From Agromyces archimandritae (GTDB lineage Bacteria > Actinomycetota > Actinomycetes > Actinomycetales > Microbacteriaceae), in assembly GCF_018024495.1 (NCBI RefSeq), contig NZ_CP071696.1:868001-932000 (forward strand): a DNA stretch of 64,000 nucleotides, written 5' to 3'. The notes under the pieces are model-generated. The model was not told where the DNA came from. It saw only the letters and a list, made by a program, of their open reading frames with translations, and ran no database searches. Below, piece by piece: positions 8,341-16,679 of the stretch. The stretch's first letter is position 1. Every line of letters begins with the position of its first letter. The translations under genes were made by a program, and so were the position numbers.

Positions 8341-8406
8341 GGCGCGGGGGTGGATGCCGGGCGACCTGGCATCCACCCCCGCGGCCGTTCACTTCACGCC
8401 GTAGAC
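8341..8406. repeat. right direct repeat bounding the toxin-antitoxin island
   Basis: Partner of 7096-7162. Here the repeat covers the genuine terminator hairpin (8346-8380) and the real last codons of the MFS gene. The two copies frame a segment of about 1.18 kb holding only the toxin-antitoxin pair. Confidence 0.85.
8346..8380 (-). terminator. terminator-like hairpin after the MFS gene
   Basis: 13-bp perfect stem extendable to 16 with one G-T pair. It starts 9 bp beyond the MFS stop and is the counterpart of 7101-7135. Confidence 0.6.
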
Positions 8407-9771
8407 GGCGCTCTCGGCCTGCTCGTCCTCGTGGTCGGCGCCGAGCGGGATGCCCGTGCGGTCCTTCAGCAGGAGCGTCGCGATGAAGGCGACGACCATG
8501 ACGCCGGCGATGTAGAACGCGACCGAGGTCGACGACCCGGTCGTCTGCACGAGCCAGGCGGAGATCATCGGGGCGAAGGCACCGCCGAGGATCGCGCCGA
8601 TCGCGTAGGTGATCGACACGCCCGAGTAGCGGATGGATGCCGGGAAGAGCTCCGCGAAGTAGGCGGCCTGCTGCCCGTAGGTGAAGCCGTTGCCGACGAC
8701 GAAGAGGGCGAGCCCGACGAACAGCAGCCACACGTTGCCGGTGTTCACGAGCGGGAACAGGGCGAACACCGTGATGAGGAACACGATCCACCCGATGATG
8801 TACGTGTTCCGCCTGCCGATGCGGTCCGAGACGACGCCGGCGAGCCAGGTGAAGCCGAGCCAGACGAGTGCGGAGGCGGTGACCGCCAAGAGCACCGGCG
8901 TGGTCTCCATGCCGACGTGGCCGCCGTCGGCGACCGGGGTCGTCGCGTAGTTCTGGATGTACCCGCCGGTGGTCATGTAGCCGGCGGCGTTGTTGCCGGC
9001 GAAGGTGAGGGCGGCGAGGATGACGAGCAGCCAGTGCTTCTTGAAGAGCTGCACGATCGGCACCTTCGTCTGCTCCTTCTTCGCGGCCAGTTCGGCGAAG
9101 ACGGGGCTTTCCTCGACGCTGCGGCGCACGACGAAGCCGACGACGACGAGCACGACGCTCAGCAGGAACGGCACGCGCCAGCCCCATTCGAGGAAGGCGG
9201 CGCCGGGCGAGATGACGCCCGTCATGAGGGCGAGCACGCCCGAGGCGAGGAGGAGGCCGATGGGCACGCCCATCTGCGGGAACGCGCCGTAGCGGCCGCG
9301 CTTGCCGTCGGGGGCGTGCTCGACGGCCATGAGCACGGCGCCGCCCCATTCGCCGCCGGTCGACAGCCCCTGCAGGATGCGGAGCAGGACGAGCAGCACG
9401 GGGGCGAGCATGCCGACCTGCTCGTAGGTGGGCAGCACGCCGATGAGGGTCGTGGCCGCGCCCATCAGGATGAGCGTGAGCACGAGCATGGCCCGGCGGC
9501 CGAGCTTGTCGCCGAAGTGGCCGGCGAGGAAGGCGCCGAGGGGTCGGAACAGGAAGCTCACCCCGATGGTCGCGAACGAGAGGATCGTCGCGAACTCGGG
9601 CCCGGCGGGCTGGAAGAAGAGCGTGTTGAACACGAGGCCGGCGGCGCTCGCGTAGAGGAAGAAGTCGTACCACTCGATCGTGGTGCCGATGACGGTGGCG
9701 AAGGCGACGCGGCGCAGTTCGCGCTGTTTGGCGGGGCTCGTGCCGGGGGTGGATGCTGCGGTGGTGCTCAT
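8389..9771 (-). CDS. MFS transporter, metabolite:H+ symporter type
   Basis: 460 residues with 12 predicted membrane helices. Starting at the ATG 9769-9771 places an AGAGGAG ribosome-binding site correctly; a longer frame from 9864 covers the operator region and is unlikely. Family features are the first helix TTIEWYDFFLYAS, the 2-3 loop GHFGDKLGRR, GLSTGGEWGG in helix 5 and the second-half loop SDRIGRR. This is the MHS group, which takes up organic acids and aromatic compounds by proton symport. It is divergent from the homoprotocatechuate genes and probably imports the aromatic substrate. Confidence 0.88.
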   Translation of the reverse strand: MSTTAASTPGTSPAKQRELRRVAFATVIGTTIEWYDFFLYASAAGLVFNTLFFQPAGPEFATILSFATIGVSFLFRPLGAFLAGHFGDKLGRRAMLVLTLILMGAATTLIGVLPTYEQVGMLAPVLLVLLRILQGLSTGGEWGGAVLMAVEHAPDGKRGRYGAFPQMGVPIGLLLASGVLALMTGVISPGAAFLEWGWRVPFLLSVVLVVVGFVVRRSVEESPVFAELAAKKEQTKVPIVQLFKKHWLLVILAALTFAGNNAAGYMTTGGYIQNYATTPVADGGHVGMETTPVLLAVTASALVWLGFTWLAGVVSDRIGRRNTYIIGWIVFLITVFALFPLVNTGNVWLLFVGLALFVVGNGFTYGQQAAYFAELFPASIRYSGVSITYAIGAILGGAFAPMISAWLVQTTGSSTSVAFYIAGVMVVAFIATLLLKDRTGIPLGADHEDEQAESAVYGVK

Positions 9772-9863
9772 TGCGGGCGACTCCTCTGTCGGGAAACCGC
9801 TTGGGTGTTGCCCGGCCTCGCGAGGGGACCGGTCCAGCGCCGCGGGTCGACGCTGACCGGGCA

Positions 9864-9875
9864 ATCATATACGAA
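9864..9875. promoter_or_regulatory. predicted GntR operator 1 (MFS side)
   Basis: ATCATATACGAA. It matches at 10 of 12 positions the perfect palindrome at 9935-9946 and lies about 95 bp upstream of the MFS start. Confidence 0.55.
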
Positions 9876-9934
9876 ACCGGATACCAGGATCCTGAGCGCG
9901 GCTCGGGTTGCATATTGCATGCGCCCAGCGTGCG

Positions 9935-9946
9935 ATCGTATACGAT
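9935..9946. promoter_or_regulatory. predicted GntR operator 2 (hpaH side)
   Basis: ATCGTATACGAT, a perfect 12-bp palindrome 31 bp before the hpaH start. The GTATAC core is the form used by many FCD-type GntR regulators. Confidence 0.6.
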
Positions 9947-9977
9947 TCGAGGGACCCGACAACGAAGTGGAGCATCC

Positions 9978-10760
9978 GTGGATCCATCCCGCATCACCGC
10001 CATCGCCGACGAACTCTTCGAAGCCGACCGCACGAGATCCATCGTGCCGCTGCTGACCGCCCGCAACCCCGACATGACCGTCGAGGACGCCTACGCCGTG
10101 CAGAAGCTCTGGGCCGAACGCCGCACGGATGCCGGCGCCCGCCTCGTCGGCCGCAAGATCGGCCTCACCTCCAAGGTGATGCAGGTCGCCACCGGCATCA
10201 CCGAACCCGACTACGGCGTGATCTTCGACGACATGGTCATCGAGTCGGGCGCGAGCGTCGAGTTCGACCGCTTCTCGAACGTACGGATCGAGGTCGAGCT
10301 CGCCTTCGTGCTCGACACACCCCTCGCCGGGCCGAACACGACGATCTTCGACGTGCTCGACGCGACCGCGTACGTCGTGCCCGCCCTCGAGATCCTGAAC
10401 TCCCACATCGAGATGGCCGGCCGCACCATCGTCGACACCATCAGCGACAACGCCGCCATGGGCGCCATGGTAGTCGGCGGCAACCCGGTCAAGATCGGCG
10501 AGGTCGACCTGCGCTGGGTCTCGGCGCTGCTCTACCGCAACCAGACGATCGAGGAATCGGGCGTGGCCGCAGCCGTGCTCGGCCACCCCGCGATGGGCGT
10601 CGCCTGGCTCGCGAACAAACTCGCCCAGCACGGCCAGTCGCTCGAGGCGGGCGAGATCATCCTCGCCGGCTCGTTCACCCGGCCCATGTGGGTCGAGCGC
10701 GGCGACACCGTGCACGCCGACTACGGAGACCTGGGGGCGATCACATGCCGGTTCGAATGA
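9978..10760 (+). CDS. hpaH: 2-oxohept-4-ene-1,7-dioate hydratase
   Basis: 260 residues from a GTG at 9978. It belongs to the FAH-fold hydratase group (HpaH/MhpD). Motifs include ARLVGRKIGLTSKVMQ, the metal-binding acidic pair IEVELAFVLD, the ALEILNSHIE region and the C-terminal LAGSFTRPMWVERGDTVHADYG. It adds water to 2-oxohept-4-ene-1,7-dioate to give 2,4-dihydroxyhept-2-ene-1,7-dioate in homoprotocatechuate breakdown. It is first in the rightward operon and overlaps hpaI by 16 bp. Confidence 0.9.
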   Translation: MDPSRITAIADELFEADRTRSIVPLLTARNPDMTVEDAYAVQKLWAERRTDAGARLVGRKIGLTSKVMQVATGITEPDYGVIFDDMVIESGASVEFDRFSNVRIEVELAFVLDTPLAGPNTTIFDVLDATAYVVPALEILNSHIEMAGRTIVDTISDNAAMGAMVVGGNPVKIGEVDLRWVSALLYRNQTIEESGVAAAVLGHPAMGVAWLANKLAQHGQSLEAGEIILAGSFTRPMWVERGDTVHADYGDLGAITCRFE

Positions 10761-11551
10761 CCCTTCCCGACACCTTCGCGAAGCGCCTCGCGGCCGCCGA
10801 CCGCCCCCAGATCGGCATGTGGGTGTGCTCGGGCAGCCCGCTCGTGGCCGAGATCGCCGCCGGCAGCGGCCTGGACTGGCTGCTCATCGACGGCGAGCAC
10901 TCCCCCAACACGCTCGAGACGATCCTCGCGCAGCTGCAGGCCGTGGCCGCCTACCCGGCGACGCCGCTCGTGCGCGTGCCCTCCGGCGATGTCGTGACGA
11001 TCAAGCAGTACCTCGACCTCGGCGTGCAGAACCTGCTCGTGCCGATGGTCGACTCGGCCGAGCAGGCCGAGGCGATGGTGCGCGCGGTGCGCTACCCGCC
11101 GGCCGGCGTCCGCGGCGTCGGCAGCGCCCTGGCGCGTGCGGCCCGCTGGAACCGGGTCGAGGGGTACCTCGCGAACGCCGACGAGACGATCTCGCTGACC
11201 GTGCAGATCGAGTCGGCGGCCGCGGTGGATGCCGCGCCGGCGATCCTCGCCACCGAGGGCGTCGACGCGATCTTCATCGGCCCCTCGGACCTGGCGGCCT
11301 CGATGGGCGTGCTCGGGCAGCAGGAGCACCCCGAGGTGGTCGCGGCCGTCGAACGCAGCATCCGGGCCGCGGTGGATGCCGGGAAGCCGGCCGGGGTGAA
11401 CGCCTTCGCTCCGGCGACGGCCGAGCGCTACCTCGCCGCGGGTGCGAGCTTCGTGCTCGTCGCGGCAGACGTGTCGATGCTCGCGCGCGGCTCGGAGGCG
11501 CTCGCGGAGCGCTTCATCGGCGGCGACGGGGCCGAGCGCGCGAGTTACTGA
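10745..11551 (+). CDS. hpaI: 2,4-dihydroxyhept-2-ene-1,7-dioate aldolase
   Basis: 268-residue HpcH/HpaI class II aldolase. It has the catalytic His in IDGEHS (H52), metal ligands Glu in QIESAAAVD and Asp in FIGPSDLAASMG, and a TIM-barrel length. It splits the hydrated intermediate into pyruvate and succinate semialdehyde. The start at 10745 has a GGGGG ribosome-binding site; an alternative ATG at 10757 would give a 4-bp overlap with hpaH. The product follows hpaH in the pathway. Confidence 0.92.
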   Translation: MPVRMTLPDTFAKRLAAADRPQIGMWVCSGSPLVAEIAAGSGLDWLLIDGEHSPNTLETILAQLQAVAAYPATPLVRVPSGDVVTIKQYLDLGVQNLLVPMVDSAEQAEAMVRAVRYPPAGVRGVGSALARAARWNRVEGYLANADETISLTVQIESAAAVDAAPAILATEGVDAIFIGPSDLAASMGVLGQQEHPEVVAAVERSIRAAVDAGKPAGVNAFAPATAERYLAAGASFVLVAADVSMLARGSEALAERFIGGDGAERASY

Positions 11552-11600
11552 TGCAGCCGCCCCGCGGCATCCACCCGGGGCGCTCGACAGCCGCCGCCAG

Positions 11601-11612
11601 ATCGTATATCAT
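11601..11612. promoter_or_regulatory. predicted GntR operator 3 (before the FAH-RraA gene)
   Basis: ATCGTATATCAT, matching the other two sites and lying 28 bp before the next start. It implies an internal promoter under the same regulator. Confidence 0.55.
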
Positions 11613-11639
11613 TTGAGATACCTTGAAACGAGGATGTTC

Positions 11640-13121
11640 ATGACCATCGACGGAATCCCCACGCCCGGCAAGATCGTCGCCGTGCACCTGAACTACCCGT
11701 CGCGCACCGCGCAGCGCGGCCGCACGCCCGCGCAGCCCAGCTACTTCCTGAAGCCGCAGTCCTCCCTCGCCGCCACCGGCAGCACCCTCGAACGCCCCGC
11801 CGGCACCGAACTGCTCGCCTTCGAGGGCGAGATCGCCCTCGTCATCGGCACCGCCGCCCGCCGCGTCTCCCCCGAGAACGGCTGGGCGCACGTCTCCCAC
11901 GTCACCGCCGCCGACGACCTCGGCATCTACGACATGCGCGCCGCCGACAAGGGCTCCAACGTCCGCTCCAAGGGCGGCGACGGCTTCACCCCCCTCGGCC
12001 CCCGCCTCGTGCCCGTCGACGGCCTCGGCGAAGGCGACTGGCGCGTGCGCACCTGGGTGAACGGCACCCTCGTCCAGGAAGACACCAGCGACACCCTGCT
12101 CTTCCCGTTCGGCCGCCTCGTCGCCGACCTCTCCCAGCTGATGACCCTCGAACCCGGCGACGTCATCCTCACCGGCACCCCCGCCGGCTCCTCCGTCGTC
12201 GTGCCCGGCGACGTCGTCGAGGTCGAGGTCGATTCCATCGCCGGCGACCGCTCCAGCGGCCGGCTCGTCACCACCATCGCCCAGGGCGAGACGCCGTTCG
12301 GCGACTTCGGCACGAAACCCGCCGTCGACGAACTGCAGCGCCTCGAAGCCTGGGGCTCGCAGGAGGAGTTCGACGCCGCCGTCGCAGCGGGCCGGGCATC
12401 CGCACCCGCAGCCGGCGAGGCCGCCTTCGACCTCACCGACGAACTGCGCTCGCGCCTCGGCGCCGTCGCCGTCGCGACCCTTTCCGTCGCCCTCCGCAAG
12501 CGCGGCTACCACGACATCTTCATCGAAGGCGTCACCACCAACCACCCCGGCGCCCGCATCGCCGGCCGCGCGAAGACCCTCCGCTTCGTCCCGTTCCGCC
12601 CCGACCTGTTCAAGACCCACGGCGGCGGCTACAACGCCCAGAAGCGCGCCTTCGACACCGTCGGACCCGGCGAGGTGCTCGTCGTCGAAGCCCGCGGCGA
12701 ACGCGGCACGGGCACCGTCGGCGACGTCCTCGCCCTCCGCGCCCAGGTCCGCGGCGCCGCCGGCATCGTCACCGACGGCGGCGTGCGCGACGCGGCCGCC
12801 GTGGCCGCCTTCGACATCCCCGTGTACTCGCAAGGCCCGCACCCGAGCGTGCTCGGCCGCAAGCACGTGCCGTGGGAGACCGACGTCACCATCGCCTGCG
12901 GCGGCGCCGCCGTGCAGCCCGGCGACGTCATCGTCGGCGACGACGACGGCGTCATCGTCATCCCGCCGGCCCTCGTCGAAGAGGTCCTCGCCGAGGCCGA
13001 GAAGCAGGACGCGGAAGACGCCTGGGTCGCAGGCCAGGTCGGCAACGGCGAACCCGTCGACGGCCTCTTCCCGATGAACGCCGAATGGCGCGCCAGGTAC
13101 GAGCGGGAGACGGGCGCATGA
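11640..13121 (+). CDS. hpaG: FAH-domain / RraA-domain fusion, HpaG-like decarboxylase-isomerase
   Basis: 493 residues from the ATG at 11640 (GAGG site 7 nt before). Residues about 15-235 form a fumarylacetoacetate-hydrolase domain of the HpcE type: FEGEIALVIG metal ligands, RAADKGSNVRSKGGDGFTP, and GDVILTGTPAG. Residues about 260-480 form an RraA/HMG-aldolase-like domain with GIVTDGGVRD and GDDDGVIVIP. In enteric HpaG both halves are FAH domains that decarboxylate and isomerise 5-oxopent-3-ene-1,2,5-tricarboxylate. Here the second half is replaced by an unrelated fold known for 2-oxoacid decarboxylation or aldol cleavage, so the division of labour is open. It overlaps gntR by 4 bp. Confidence 0.85.
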   Translation: MTIDGIPTPGKIVAVHLNYPSRTAQRGRTPAQPSYFLKPQSSLAATGSTLERPAGTELLAFEGEIALVIGTAARRVSPENGWAHVSHVTAADDLGIYDMRAADKGSNVRSKGGDGFTPLGPRLVPVDGLGEGDWRVRTWVNGTLVQEDTSDTLLFPFGRLVADLSQLMTLEPGDVILTGTPAGSSVVVPGDVVEVEVDSIAGDRSSGRLVTTIAQGETPFGDFGTKPAVDELQRLEAWGSQEEFDAAVAAGRASAPAAGEAAFDLTDELRSRLGAVAVATLSVALRKRGYHDIFIEGVTTNHPGARIAGRAKTLRFVPFRPDLFKTHGGGYNAQKRAFDTVGPGEVLVVEARGERGTGTVGDVLALRAQVRGAAGIVTDGGVRDAAAVAAFDIPVYSQGPHPSVLGRKHVPWETDVTIACGGAAVQPGDVIVGDDDGVIVIPPALVEEVLAEAEKQDAEDAWVAGQVGNGEPVDGLFPMNAEWRARYERETGA

Positions 13122-13807
13122 GCGAGGTCTCGAAAGCGCAGCGCGCCTACGGCTTCATCCGCGAGCGGATCGAGGACGGCCGCTACTCCCCCGGCTACCG
13201 GCTCGTGCTCGGCCAGATCGCACGCGAACTCGGCGTCTCCGTGGTGCCCGTGCGCGAGGCGATCCGCCTGCTCGAAGCCGAAGGGCTCGTCACCTTCGAA
13301 CGCAACGTCGGCGCCCAGGTCGCCCTCATCAAAGAGACCGAGTACCTGCACACCATGCAGACGCTCGCGCTCGTCGAGGGCGCAGCGACCGCGCTGTCGG
13401 CGCCGACCCTCACCGCCGACCACATCCGCCGCGCCCGCGAGGTCAACGAACGCATGCGGCAGAGCCTCGACGAGTTCGACCCCGTGCGCTTCACGGCCCT
13501 GAACCTCGACTTCCACGCCGTGCTCTTCGAGGAATGCCCGAACCCGCACATCCTCGACCTCGTGCACCGCGGCTGGAACCGGCTGAAGGTGCTGCGCGAC
13601 TCCACCTTCAGCTTCGTGCCCGGCCGTGCCCGCGAATCCGTCGAAGAGCACGAACGCCTGCTTCGACTCCTCGAATCCGGCGCCGACCCGCTCGAGATCG
13701 AACTCGCCGCCCGGGCCCACCGCACCGCGACCCTCGACGCGATGCTCGACTACAACGCCGAGCACAAGCATCAGGGTGCGGATGCCGTGAGCACCGCCGC
13801 CGGCTGA
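13118..13807 (+). CDS. GntR-family (FCD) transcriptional regulator of the hpa genes
   Basis: 229 residues. The N-terminal winged helix (about 8-75) contains ELGVSVVPVREAIRLLEAEGLVTFERN. The C-terminal all-helical FCD ligand domain has the usual Asp and His ligand positions (LNLDFHAVLFEEC, SVEEHERLL). It is coupled to the FAH-RraA gene through ATGA. It probably represses the MFS, hpaH and hpaG promoters at the ATCGTATAYSAT sites until a pathway intermediate binds. Confidence 0.9.
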   Translation: MSEVSKAQRAYGFIRERIEDGRYSPGYRLVLGQIARELGVSVVPVREAIRLLEAEGLVTFERNVGAQVALIKETEYLHTMQTLALVEGAATALSAPTLTADHIRRAREVNERMRQSLDEFDPVRFTALNLDFHAVLFEECPNPHILDLVHRGWNRLKVLRDSTFSFVPGRARESVEEHERLLRLLESGADPLEIELAARAHRTATLDAMLDYNAEHKHQGADAVSTAAG

Positions 13808-13855
13808 GCGCCCCACGGCATCCACACCCCCGACCCCACGAAAGAGAGACACGAG

Positions 13856-15352
13856 ATGGCCACCACCCATCGCCCCGAGGGGCTGCCCGACCGCATCCGC
13901 CACTACATCGACGGCGCCTTCGTCGACTCCGTGGGCGGCGAGACGTTCGACGTGCTCGACCCGGTCACCAACGAGACCTACGTGCAGGCCGCCGCCGGCC
14001 AGCAGGCCGACATCGACCTCGCCGTCGCCGCCGCCAAGCGCGCCTTCGACGAAGGCCCCTGGTCGAAGATGCCGCCCCGCCAGCGCTCCCGCGTGCTGCA
14101 CAGGATCGCCGACCTCGTCGAGGCGCAGGACAAGCGCCTCGCCGAGCTCGAGACCTTCGACACGGGTCTGCCGATCACCCAGGCGCTCGGCCAGGCGCAG
14201 CGCGCCGCCGAGAACTTCCGCTTCTTCGCCGACCTCATCGTCGCCCAGCACGACGACGCGTTCAAGGTGCCCGGCCGGCAGATGAACTACGTCAACCGCA
14301 AGCCGATCGGCGTCGCCGGCCTCATCACGCCGTGGAACACGCCGTTCATGCTCGAGTCGTGGAAGCTCGCGCCCGCCATCGCCACCGGCAACACGGTCGT
14401 GCTGAAGCCGGCCGAGTTCACCCCGCTGTCGGCCTCGCTGTGGGCGGCCATCTTCGAGGAGGCCGGGCTGCCCAAGGGCGTCTTCAACCTCGTCAACGGC
14501 CTCGGCGAAGAGGCCGGCGACGCGCTCGTCAAGCACCCCGACGTGCCGCTCATCTCCTTCACCGGCGAGAGCCGCACCGGCCAGATCATCTTCGGCAACG
14601 CCGCGCCGTTCCTGAAGGGCCTCTCGATGGAGCTCGGCGGCAAGAGCCCCGCCGTCGTCTTCGCCGACGCCGACCTCGAATCCGCGCTCGACGCGACCGT
14701 CTTCGGCGTGTTCAGCCTGAACGGCGAGCGCTGCACCGCCGGCAGCCGCATCCTCGTCGAGCGTGCGATCTACGACGAGTTCGTCGAGCGCTACGCCGAG
14801 CGGGCGAAGAACGTCGTCGTCGGCGACCCGCAGGACCCGAAGACCGAGGTCGGCGCGCTCGTGCACCCCGAGCACTACGACAAGGTCATGTCCTACGTCG
14901 AGATCGGCAAGGGCGAAGGGCGCCTCGTCGCCGGCGGCGGCCGCCCCGACGGCTTCCCCACCGGTAACTACGTCGCCCCGACCGTCTTCGCCGACGTCGC
15001 CCCCGACGCCCGCATCTTCCAGGAGGAGATCTTCGGGCCGGTCGTCGCGATCACCCCCTTCGACTCCGACGACGAAGCGCTCGAACTCGCCAACAACACC
15101 AGGTACGGCCTCGCCGCCTACATCTGGACGAACAACCTGAAGCGGGCGCACAACTTCGCACAGTCCGTCGAGGCCGGCATGGTCTGGCTGAACTCGAACA
15201 ACGTGCGCGACCTCCGCACCCCGTTCGGCGGCGTCAAGGCCTCCGGCCTCGGCCACGAGGGCGGCTACCGCTCGATCGATTTCTACACCGACCAGCAGGC
15301 GGTGCACATCACGTTGAACGAAGCGCACTCCCCGCGCTTCGGCCGCGGCTGA
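13856..15352 (+). CDS. hpaE: 5-carboxymethyl-2-hydroxymuconate-6-semialdehyde dehydrogenase
   Basis: 498-residue NAD-dependent aldehyde dehydrogenase. It has catalytic C293 (NGERCTAGSR), general base E259 (SMELGGKSP), N161 (TPWNTPF) and the nucleotide-binding SFTGESRTGQ. Overall resemblance is to HpaE, and the gene sits immediately before the ring-cleavage dioxygenase. It oxidises the ring-fission aldehyde to 5-carboxymethyl-2-hydroxymuconate. An AAAGAGAG ribosome-binding site precedes the ATG. Confidence 0.92.
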   Translation: MATTHRPEGLPDRIRHYIDGAFVDSVGGETFDVLDPVTNETYVQAAAGQQADIDLAVAAAKRAFDEGPWSKMPPRQRSRVLHRIADLVEAQDKRLAELETFDTGLPITQALGQAQRAAENFRFFADLIVAQHDDAFKVPGRQMNYVNRKPIGVAGLITPWNTPFMLESWKLAPAIATGNTVVLKPAEFTPLSASLWAAIFEEAGLPKGVFNLVNGLGEEAGDALVKHPDVPLISFTGESRTGQIIFGNAAPFLKGLSMELGGKSPAVVFADADLESALDATVFGVFSLNGERCTAGSRILVERAIYDEFVERYAERAKNVVVGDPQDPKTEVGALVHPEHYDKVMSYVEIGKGEGRLVAGGGRPDGFPTGNYVAPTVFADVAPDARIFQEEIFGPVVAITPFDSDDEALELANNTRYGLAAYIWTNNLKRAHNFAQSVEAGMVWLNSNNVRDLRTPFGGVKASGLGHEGGYRSIDFYTDQQAVHITLNEAHSPRFGRG

Positions 15353-15420
15353 ACAACAGCCGCGCCACGGCATCCACCGCGGCTCCCCCAAGACCCCACC
15401 CCCTGAGCAAGGACGCTGAA

Positions 15421-16563
15421 ATGAGCAACCGCAACGACATGACCCCCACCTCCTCCGGCTTCTACGTGAGCCAGGAGGCGCCGATCAGCTGCGACAACCC
15501 CACTCCCACACCGACGGCCCCGGCCCCCGACATCCTGCGCTGCGCGTACATGGAGCTCGTCGTCACCGACCTCGCGCGCTCGCGCGACTTCTACGTCGAC
15601 GTGCTCGGCCTCACGGTCACCGAGGAGGACGAGGAGACCGTCTACCTCCGCTCCCTCGAGGAGTTCATCCACCACAACCTGGTGCTCCGCCAGGGCCCCG
15701 TGGCCGCCGTCGCCGCGTTCTCCTACCGCGTGCGCACCCCCGAGGACCTCGACAAGGCCGTCGCCTTCTACACGGAGCTCGGCTGCGAGGTGCGCCGCGA
15801 GAAGAACGGATACACGAAGGGCATCGGCGACTCGGTGCGCGTCATCGACCCGCTCGGCTTCCCGTACGAGTTCTTCTACGACGTCGAGCACGTCGAGCGG
15901 CTCGCGTGGCGCTACGACCTGTACACGCCGGGCGCGCTCGTGCGGCTCGACCATTTCAACCAGGTCACGCCCGACGTGCCGCGCGCGACGAAGTTCATGC
16001 AGGATCTCGGCTTCCGCGTCACCGAGGACATCCAGGACGAGGAGGGCACGGTCTACGCCGCGTGGATGCGCCGCAAGCCCACCGTGCACGACACCGCCAT
16101 GACCGGCGGCGACGGCCCCCGCATGCACCACGTCGCCTTCTCGACGCACGAGAAGCACAACATCCTCGCGATCTGCGACAAGCTCGGCGCGCTGCGCATG
16201 TCGGACCGCATCGAGCGCGGCCCCGGCCGCCACGGCGTCTCGAACGCGTTCTACCTCTACCTGCGCGACCCCGACGGCCACCGCGTCGAGATCTACACGC
16301 AGGACTACTACACGGGCGACCCCGACAACCCCGTCGTCACCTGGGACGTGCACGACAACCAGCGCCGCGACTGGTGGGGCAACCCGGTCGTGCCCTCGTG
16401 GTACACCGACGCCTCCCTCGTGCTCGACCTCGACGGCCAGCCGCAGCCGGTGAAGGCGCGCGAGGAGGACTCGGAGCTCGAGGTCACCATCGGCGCCGAC
16501 GGCTTCTCGTACACCCGCAAGGGCGACGAGGAGCAGGGCTTCAAGCTCGGCAACACCCTGTAA
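15421..16563 (+). CDS. hpaD: homoprotocatechuate (3,4-dihydroxyphenylacetate) 2,3-dioxygenase
   Basis: 380-residue type I extradiol dioxygenase of the vicinal-oxygen-chelate fold with two tandem modules. Metal ligands are recognisable as H178 (VRLDHFNQ), H237 (RMHHVAF) and E290 (HRVEIYTQDYYTG), with the second-sphere His at H223. Spacing is that of the Brevibacterium Fe enzyme and the Arthrobacter Mn enzyme shifted by 23 residues, because of a longer Pro/Thr-rich N terminus. It opens the ring between C2 and C3 using O2. Whether the metal is Fe or Mn cannot be read from the sequence. Confidence 0.95.
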   Translation: MSNRNDMTPTSSGFYVSQEAPISCDNPTPTPTAPAPDILRCAYMELVVTDLARSRDFYVDVLGLTVTEEDEETVYLRSLEEFIHHNLVLRQGPVAAVAAFSYRVRTPEDLDKAVAFYTELGCEVRREKNGYTKGIGDSVRVIDPLGFPYEFFYDVEHVERLAWRYDLYTPGALVRLDHFNQVTPDVPRATKFMQDLGFRVTEDIQDEEGTVYAAWMRRKPTVHDTAMTGGDGPRMHHVAFSTHEKHNILAICDKLGALRMSDRIERGPGRHGVSNAFYLYLRDPDGHRVEIYTQDYYTGDPDNPVVTWDVHDNQRRDWWGNPVVPSWYTDASLVLDLDGQPQPVKAREEDSELEVTIGADGFSYTRKGDEEQGFKLGNTL

Positions 16564-16577
16564 GCCGTTTCACGAGT

Positions 16578-16612
16578 GGATGCCCCGCGCCGGCCTTCGG
16601 TGCGGGGCATCC
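16578..16612 (+). terminator. terminator hairpin after hpaD
   Basis: 11-bp stem GGATGCCCCGC/GCGGGGCATCC 15 bp after the hpaD stop, followed by CCCCGTCTT. Confidence 0.65.
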
Positions 16613-16679
16613 CCCGTCTTCGGGGCCTTGATGGATTCATCGACCCGTGGTTCGATGCCAGCGACTGAACGGAGTCCGG

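Noticed and set aside
11514..15391. long open frames antisense to the hpa genes
   Set aside because: High-GC shadow ORFs. The plus-strand proteins carry complete family motifs.
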